Shown: piece after piece, positions 57,450-64,000 of the stretch | Numbering within the stretch: the first letter of the stretch is position 1 | Layout of the letters: every line of letters starts with the position of its first letter | Assembly: GCA_977017575.1 (NCBI GenBank) | Contig: CDRNVI010000012.1 | Coordinates: 558,001-622,000 of the forward strand | Direction: 5' to 3' | DNA: 64,000 nucleotides | From: Paramoeba atlantica | Taxonomy: Eukaryota > Discosea | Program-made: the position numbers and the translations under genes | The notes under the pieces: generated by a model | What the model saw: the letters and a program-made list of their open reading frames with translations, nothing else | Told to the model about the DNA's origin: nothing | The model's database searches: none

Positions 57450-58413
57450 GCATGTATACATACATGTATGGAAACTCGCATAGGTATGAATGTACCATTA
57501 ATTAGTAAGACTCATTATATAGAATCAAAAAAAAAATTAGCTATATAGAAAATATATACTATTCAATTTTATTACGCGGTAGGAATTCTTGAAAAACGTT
57601 ACGAGTTTTTAGTAATTGGCCGCCACCATTTGCTACAAACACGTGCGCGCGGGAGTTTGGATTACGGGCGAACGGGTTGGTTCGCGGAGTTGGTGGACGG
57701 GATGCCCGTTCGTAAGTTTGAGGAGTTGTTGACTGGGTTTCTGTGATTGTTTTTATTATATTGGCCAGGTACCTTGATAATTCGTCAGATAGATATAGTT
57801 TATTGGAAACTAAAAATAGTCGGGATGATTGGACTGAAACTTTCATTGAAGCGATATATTACTAGGAAAATTGGTTTTAACATGGTTTACTTTCATTATG
57901 ATGCAGGGGAGAGAAGACGTTGATTTCTAGAAGTATACGTTTAGAAATTTAGGATGATTGACATAATGGCCCTTCGGGGCACATAATATTTATATTATGA
58001 ATTGTTTTTACAGATTGTGGCCCCGAAAGGGGCACCCGTTGTTAGATGTAATGAGATTTATAATTTAGTAGTACTCGGGATGAAGTAATATATATTGTTT
58101 TTGTGTATAGCGACACTCCTTCTTTTACCCTTTTCAAATTGCGCCCACCCACCAACCCCCAACCATTTCGCGGAGTTGGTGGACGGGATGCCCGTTCGTA
58201 AGTTTGAGGAGTTGTTGACTGGGTTTCTGTGATTGTTTTTATTATATTGGCCAGGTACCTTGATAATTCGTCAGATAGATATAGTTTATTGGAAACTAAA
58301 AATAGTCGGGATGATTGGACTGAAACTTTCATTGAAGCGATATTTTACTAGGAAAATTGGTTTTAACATGGTTTACTTTCATTATGATGCAGGGGAGAGA
58401 AGACGTTGATTTC
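57450..58413. repeat. E2 3' region with split direct repeats and tetraloop hairpins
   Basis: 57450-57680 is A/T-rich 3' UTR. X1 (57681-57927) equals X2 (58167-58413) apart from one base. Y (57928-58143) has GCCC-TTCG-GGGC (57969-57980), a CATAATA/TATTATG stem and GCCCC-GAAA-GGGGC (58020-58033). The same Y and X occur in E3 at 61905-62120 and 63178-63424, with identical lengths. Confidence 0.85.
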
Positions 58414-58905
58414 TTGTACGAACTGAGCCCTCTGCCGTATGCCGCTCGGATGGATCTTCAGGAGTGGACCCAAAGTATGGTCAACAACACGCCCATTTAC
58501 CCTCCCCCACGCCCCGATACGGTCCCGCACTGCCATACACTTTTTACAGATGCTTCGTCGCACGGGTGGGGAGCGGTGTTGTATTTGGATCATGGACAGG
58601 TTGTGATCGCAGGTGAAAAGTGGCCAGATGACTTTGATTACGAAGTTAATAAAGCAGAAGTAAGAGCTGTTTCGAAAGCTTTTCAAAAATTCGATCAGTA
58701 CTTTCGGGGAGGTACTTGTGTTAAACTATTCGTGGATAACACATCATGCGTGTCTGCAATAAATCGAAAAATTACTTCGTCAGACGGCATAGCAGAAGAG
58801 CTGCGAAAGATATTGGACTTCTTAAACAGGAAAGACATGGCAGTTGACTGCTCGTATGTGCACACATTGAAGAATCCGGCCGATGCACTGAGCCGAGGGC
58901 TATGA
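58414..58905 (+). pseudogene. E1 RNase H (continuation after E2)
   Basis: Resumes with LYELSPLPYAARMDLQEW, aligned residue for residue with the E2 linker. RNase H residues: LFTDASSHGWGAVLYLD, NKAEVRAVSKAF, FVDNTSCVSAI and NPADALSRGL at the end. Together with 52451-53595 it made one RT-RH protein before E2 arrived. Confidence 0.82.
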
Positions 58906-59295
58906 TACAGAAGTAGTTGTCGAATTTTTTTTTCAATTAGTATTTTCAAAGCGTGAGGTTCACATCATTAGGATATAAATTTACAATACGTTTTTTTTTC
59001 ATAATTAAAGAATTCTATTTTTCTAAACGTACAAAAAGGAAGGGACAACCCTTTGTTCGTTTACAACAGAGATCATAATGTTTTTTTTATTATTATTAGC
59101 AAAATCGACATCGAACTGGCGTGCGGGATAAAAATTGTATAAGACTTGCGATCGGGTGGTCGCCGCCGAGGCTACCCGTTCGCTAGAGAATATGCAGTTC
59201 GATGGAAATATTGTTAATGGGGTACCCCTTTTTGATTTTAGCATAAGACGCATGTTTTTGCAGAAAAGTGATGATATACTCAGAAGAGATCAATA
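58906..59295. other. E1 3' UTR and end
   Basis: A/T-rich sequence with a GGGTGGTCGCCGCCGAGGC-TACCC hairpin (59155-59178) followed by GTTCGC, similar to the motif at 36572-36606. The exact end is uncertain. Confidence 0.5.
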
Positions 59296-59919
59296 ATGCT
59301 CACCTCCGAGAACGCGATCACACACGTCACTGGGTGCGTCAAGTGCACGGGAAACAACGCCTCATCTAAACATCACGCAATGGTGAAACGTCTGCACGAG
59401 TTATGTGCGAAGGCAGGAATACCGTGCGAATTGGAACCGAGACACCTATCTTCTTACAAATGCGCAGCCTGCGGAGACACTATAGAAGGAGATCGAAAAG
59501 TGGAACACCAACGAACATGCGGCACGGCATCTTTCCATCGCTCCGGTCCTGACTTGGCTATACACTGGGCATCGGGCGTCATGTATTACGATTTCACCAT
59601 TGTGCACGAACTTTCGCAATCAAACCTAAGTCGAACCGGAACCCAACTTATGAAGGACGCCATTTCTCGAAAGGTCAAAACTTACGTAGCATCCGGGTTA
59701 CTGAATTCCAGCCAGTTCCAGTGTGTGCCGATACTATCCGGAGGGGCCATGCACACAAAAACAAAGCAACTAATACATGCTCTCGCCGATGCGTGCGGAT
59801 ATGAACGGAACAGCACGGTACAGGACTTCACACTACGTCTCCAGGAATTGAACGGAGCCGTGGCCCTTTCCCAGCTGAAAAAATATTTGGTTTCACCCCT
59901 AGATGAAGATTCCTTCTAG
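59296..59919 (+). pseudogene. F-type RLE fragment
   Basis: 207 codons starting inside the knuckle (ENAITHVTGCVKC), then SKHHAMVKRLHELC, a Cys4 module (CAACGDT...HQRTC) and RLE core RSGPDLAIHWASGVMYYDFT, ending normally at 59919. It is open and well conserved. It probably represents the C-terminus of F3, on the far side of E1, after a deletion. Confidence 0.75.
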
Positions 59920-59955
59920 TGCTGCGTATGAAATTGTATTTGCTGATTTACTTCT

Positions 59956-61901
59956 ATGTTTGGAGACTACAACAACAACTACATGGCTGTTTTAGAAACA
60001 AAAAAAAACACGGAGTTTAACGAATTGTTTGCGAAGAAAAGGAGATCTCTTCGACATCAGATACACTGCACGAAACGCTTGCAAGTTCAGAAGCAAACTC
60101 CTTTCCAGACCCCAATTCGTGCAACAAGGCCATTGTTCAACGTTGGGCAGGGTCAATTGATCCGGCTTTTAGCTTTCCAGTTGCGACGGATATGCTATGG
60201 GAAAGATCGAAAAACGCGAGGCCAAAAGAAGAATGCCTACTGGCGTAGAGCTTTGATAACCAAGCGCTTCTAAATATATCTCACGGAACTGTAAAATCAA
60301 TAAAAAAACGTGCTGGAGTTGGAAAGCTATCGATGTCTTACGAAGGAATCGTGGGGCATAAGGTTGGAAGTAAATTCGATGGTTTCCTACCGCCGCATCC
60401 GAACGTTCGCGTCTATGAAATATTTTGGCTAAAACATACAAAACAACCTGAGATCGGGATGCACCAAGAACTGCGAACCAGGACACATACAGAAGAAGAT
60501 TTGGATAAGAACCCCATGCCCACCATGCGGATAATTCCTGCGGAATTTGTGCCATGCGTAATTGCAATTTATCGTGACATCGTCCGCGACTACGCCGATT
60601 CATCATATGAACAACGAAATCGAATTTGGAATTGCATTCTATCTGCTATGAAGCACTCCCTGGCTACCATCCGCGACTTGAGCGGGAAAAAAAGGCGACG
60701 ACGTCCTTTACCTGATTCTGTTGCAGGAGAAGAAAATAACGGGAAAAGCACGAGCGACACTGATGATACCAGAGCGATGAAAAAGGCAACAAAATTGGCT
60801 CTTGAAGGATGTGTGTCCAAAGCCACCCGTGTACTGGACCAGGAAGTCAAACAGTCATCACTAAGAGATGAAGAGAAGATGGAACAACTCCAACGATTGC
60901 ACCCGCAAATTCCGGTGACGTTCGGGCTCCCTGCGGATGCACCGAAGATAGCTTGCATTGATCCTCACGAATTACGAGAAGCCGGGAAAAGACTAGCCAA
61001 AGGATCCTCACCTGGCCCAATCGGAACAACCGACACCATCGTCCGATTACTCTTAGATGATGAAATATGCTGTACGAGTCTGTGTCACATGATGTGCGAC
61101 CTCATTAACGGGTTGCTCTCCAAAGAAGTTATGAAACGTCTGCGCAGAGCACGGTTAATAGCACTTCCGAAAAAGGCAGACGCAGTGCGTCCTATCGCGA
61201 TGGGGGAAATATTTCTGAAACTAGCTGGACTTGTGTTGCTATTGCGAAATGAGCACTCGTTTGAAAGTTTGTTTCTTCCGATGCAGCACGGCGTTATGAG
61301 TAAAGCAGGATGTGAGACCATTGTGCACGAGCTCAACCGTAGATACCTTGAGGGCAACGCTATCCTTACCTTAGATTTAAAGAATGCTTTCAATAGCCCT
61401 TCAAGAGATGAGATTGCGAAGGCTGTATTTGCGTTCCATACTCTCCGTCCGTTCCAACGGTTCTTCACTGCAGAGTATGGTGATGCGTCAGAACTGCTCT
61501 TCTACGGAAAAAATGGTGAGCTTTTCGGGACTGTCAACAGTGCGGCTGGCGTGAGGCAAGGTTCTCCCTTATCGTCCTTATATTTCTGCACGCTCCTCCA
61601 ACCCATTCTCGAGTCAATAGCGCAGGATTTCCCGACGATTCGCATATATGCATATGTGGACGATATTAACTTAACATCCCCAGATACGAATCTTCTCCAA
61701 CAGGCGTACCATAAGTTGAAGGAAATGCTTGCCAAGCAAAACATTATTATGGCACCAGAGAAATGCATTTGGTTTGGAGGCATCCATAAGCTAGAAAATC
61801 CCGATGGTCTGCGTTCAGAAGGAATTAAAACCGAACACGAAGCAATAAAACTACTAGGGGCATATGTAGGAGAAACAGGCAAAGCAAGTGCACTCCTTCT
61901 A
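59956..61901 (+). pseudogene. F4: N-terminal and RT region of an F-type element
   Basis: A basic N-terminal frame (59956-60273) is followed, after a frame change near 60250, by the pre-RT module (HKVGSKFDGFLPPHPNVRV; FVPCVIAIYRDIVRDYAD), linker and a complete RT: RPIAMGEIFLKLAG, LTLDLKNAFNSPSRDE, GVRQGSPLSSLYF, catalytic YVDD (61653-61664). It is cut in the thumb at LLL by E3 and resumes at 63425. Confidence 0.85.
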
Positions 61902-63424
61902 GAATAGAAGTATATTTTTAGAAATTTAGGATGATTGACATAATGGACCTTCGGGGCACATAATATTTATATTATGATTTGTTTTTACAGATTGTGGCCC
62001 CGAAAGGGGCACCCGTTGTTAGATGTAATGAGATTTATAATTTAGTAGTACTCGGGATGAAGTAATATATATTGTTTTTGTGTATAGCGACACTCCTTCT
62101 TTTACCCTTTTCAAATTGCGTTATGACCAGCATTCTTAATACTGTTCGTCGCACGCTGTCGATGGGGAGGCCACAGAGTCCTATACGAGAAGATCCGGCA
62201 TCTCCCAACCCTGTCGATCCGAGTCTGCAATACGGGGGACAACGTACGACGCTGAACCCGGAGCAAGTGGCGGCTTTGCTTAGGGGGGGAACAGGCTCTG
62301 CAGCGATGTCTGACGAGGATAAGGCGGAATTCGCGCAAAAAGTCCGGACTTTGATCCTTAAGGGTTACGATGTGTCTGTAGAAGCCGTGTGGGGTCACCA
62401 TGGGGATGCAGTGCGCGAAACTGTGATTGGCAACGTTCGTCTGAAATCCGACGATTCAGGAGGCATTGAAGCCGTTTGGAACGATGATCCCGGCATGGCA
62501 TACGACTTTCCTTTTCCAGACATCGAATATTATTCGTTGGAAATTACCCGGGTGCGAGCAAAGATGCCTGGAGGGCGCAAAGCGGACGAAGAACCTAAGA
62601 CTCCTAATGCGCCTATCACCGATCCGGCTCGTTTCACCGCAAACGATCCTCTAACATGGGGCCCGTGGCTAGAATCCGAGGATGAGTTACGCGTACGAGA
62701 CCTTATCCGTGATTTACGCGTCCATCCTGAATTTGGTTTGTTACTGAACGCTCCTCCTATCCGTGAACGTCTATTTAAAATAGTCCAAGAGTGGATCCAA
62801 GCGGCACGAGTTTTTCCCCTATGGCGAGAGGAACATTTTCTCGAAATCGTACGCACAGCCATCGAAGAACTGCGAAACCACTATTGGGCCTCATCCGGAA
62901 TTCAAGTCGAACGTGTACAATTAAAACTCCACAAGGATGATGACACTAAGGATGCGTACTCGAAGGCAGTTGCGGAGGAAAACCTGCGCCACATGAGTGT
63001 TTCAAAAATCGCCACTAATCCCCCGGCCTTTCTTTGCTATTGATGCCACAAGCCAGGTCACTTTCGCGCCAACTGCCCATTAAATCAATCTTCTACTCGT
63101 TCGACCTCGGGTTTTCGGGGCGGGGTGACGAGCGGCACAACAGGTGCAATTGCGCCCACCCACCAACCCCCAACCATTTCGCAGAGTTGGTGGACGGGAT
63201 GCCCGTTCGTAAGTTTGAGGAGTTGTTGACTGGGTTTCTGTGATTGTTTTTATTATATTGGCCAGGTACCTTGATAATTCGTCAGATAGATATAGTTTAT
63301 TGGAAACTAAAAATAGTCGGGATGCTTGGACTGAAACTTTCATTGAAGCGATATATTACTAGGAAAATTGGTTTTAACATGGTTTACTTTCATTATGATG
63401 CAGGGGAGAGGAGACGTTGATTTC
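61902..63424 (+). mobile_element. E3: internal-deletion derivative of E2
   Basis: A full Y repeat (61905-62120), GAG gene, then a jump at ~63148 to a full X repeat (63178-63424). YR and RT-RH are deleted. It is inserted in the F4 ORF; removing it gives a contiguous frame that aligns with F3 at the same point, with no target duplication. Confidence 0.85.
62123..63043 (+). pseudogene. E3 GAG, truncated by a nonsense change in the zinc knuckle
   Basis: Near-identical to the E2 GAG over 306 residues. The codon after Cys-Tyr in the knuckle is TGA instead of CGA, so the CCHC motif is lost, and the downstream frame ends at the deletion junction. Confidence 0.85.
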
Positions 63425-63895
63425 AACCTAGAAAAACATAGAACCATCTTCCGCCGTCTCAAAAAAATGGGTGCGAACAACATCACTATGCTCCTAATCG
63501 CGCGATGCGTAAACGTTAGACACAGATATCATATCAGGGTGCACCGTCCCGAAGAATGCTTTGCACTTTCCAAGGAATTTGACAAAGAGGTAGAAAATGT
63601 TTTAAAAACCTGGCTTGGGCCACTTGATGAAAATCAAATACCACTGGCAAGATTACCTGTCAAAATGGGCGGTCTTGGCCTGACCTCCTCGGTACTGCTT
63701 CGCAAATCGGCTTATGAGGCTTCGCAGCATGCTGCTCTTGAACGACTAAACTCTTTTTCAGTTCGGGCGGCAGCTCCAAAACCTCCTCAGCCAATTGGAA
63801 ATGCAGAAGAAGGCAGCGCACGACCACCAAGCGATGAATATGTAACCGAAGCTATCCTGAACAAAGGAATACGTGACACTCTTGAGAACTTGTGA
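63425..63895 (+). pseudogene. F4 continuation: RT thumb and linker
   Basis: Resumes with NLEKHRTIFRRLKKMGANN and continues through RCVNVRHRYHIRVHRPE and the GGLGLTSSVLLRKSAYEA motif to a stop after RDTLENL. The knuckle and RLE expected next are not found before the window ends; 63896-64000 is A/T-rich. Confidence 0.8.
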
Positions 63896-64000
63896 AAGTA
63901 ATCTGCGTATTCAATTTAGTTCAATACACATGAATATTTCAGCACGTAAACCATAATATTTTATTATATACCAAGGAAAGTGTTTATATCCACGTTTAAA

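Larger units (their letters stand above)
53596..58413 (+). mobile_element. Element E2: tyrosine-recombinase retroelement, all ORFs open, split direct repeats
   Basis: Inserted in E1 between RT and RNase H, with TTGTAC on both sides (53590-53595 and 58414-58419). It encodes GAG, YR and RT-RH. The 3' end has the split-repeat layout X1 (57681-57927), Y (57928-58143), X2 (58167-58413). X1 and X2 are ~247-bp copies, and the end of Y matches the left end of E2 (CTTTTACCCTTTTCAAATTG). This is like the A1-B1A2B2 layout of PAT/Ngaro-type elements. The left end holds only the last ~25 bp of Y. Confidence 0.82.
50099..59285 (+). mobile_element. Element E1: tyrosine-recombinase retroelement, split by E2
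   Basis: GAG, YR, RT and RNase H in that order, with RT and RH separated by the nested element E2 (53596-58413). The 5' limit is set by the end of F3 coding and the 3' limit by the start of the F RLE fragment; both are approximate. The 3' region carries a G/C-rich hairpin (59155-59183). No LTRs. Confidence 0.8.

Noticed and set aside
53590-58419. LTR retrotransposon reading of E1/E2
   Set aside because: No LTRs, protease or DDE integrase. A tyrosine recombinase and split direct repeats are present instead.
61896-63433. CTAGAA as a 6-bp target duplication of E3
   Set aside because: The right copy lies three bases beyond the conserved X end, and alignment with the F3 paralogue is restored without duplicating it, so it is probably chance similarity.

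Overview
The window is eukaryotic and almost entirely transposable elements, many nested inside each other. The best clue to the organism is a 36-nt sequence at the 5' ends of several retroelements. Its core, GATACAGTTTCTGTACC, matches the 3' half of the spliced leader (SL) of euglenozoans. An AACGAT stretch further upstream in it resembles, from memory, diplonemid rather than trypanosomatid leaders. Intron-free long ORFs, CRE-like retroelements with restriction-like endonucleases (RLE), and VIPER/TATE-like tyrosine-recombinase retroelements also fit Euglenozoa, most likely a diplonemid or early kinetoplastid relative. This assignment is inference.

Layout. 1-3900: a partial ORF of unknown function at the left edge, nested inverted-repeat elements and MITEs, and a broken acidic-protein ORF. 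3907-13245: two non-LTR retrotransposons of one family (C1 with an intact ORF, C2 dead) seated in (TG)n microsatellites, with a highly structured SL-headed leader fragment between them. 13260-17823: a cluster of Tc1/mariner copies of two families (A, with unusual DD32E spacing; B, DD35E). 18274-24334: a third non-LTR element (D, minus strand) whose N-terminus carries tandem 2A-like motifs and AT-hooks; its endonuclease region is split by a 2.7-kb palindrome of two head-to-head Tc1 transposase genes. 24400-28740: mariner remnants, a 16-bp palindrome-cored repeat array and nested MITEs. 28743-30971: the only convincing host-like gene, a 742-aa helical-repeat (PPR-like) protein. 31688-31929: a 121-bp tandem duplication folding into TTCG-capped hairpins. 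32608-37327: hypothetical ORFs and a dead tyrosine recombinase gene interrupted by a family B transposon. 37734-50098 and 59296-63895: fragments and near-complete copies of a second RLE retroelement family (F). 50099-59285: tyrosine-recombinase retroelement E1 (GAG, YR, RT-RNase H) inserted in an F copy and itself split by a related, apparently coding-complete element E2 (53596-58413). 61902-63424: a deletion derivative, E3, inserted in another F copy.

How the pieces relate. C, D and F elements would move by target-primed reverse transcription using RT plus RLE. SL sequence at their 5' ends implies that trans-spliced mRNAs are the templates. E elements would integrate a DNA intermediate through their recombinase. 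DNA transposons (TA targets) and E elements repeatedly land in the retroelements, giving the nested order. Most copies are decayed. The best candidates for recent activity are C1, A2, the palindromic Tc1 pair and E2.
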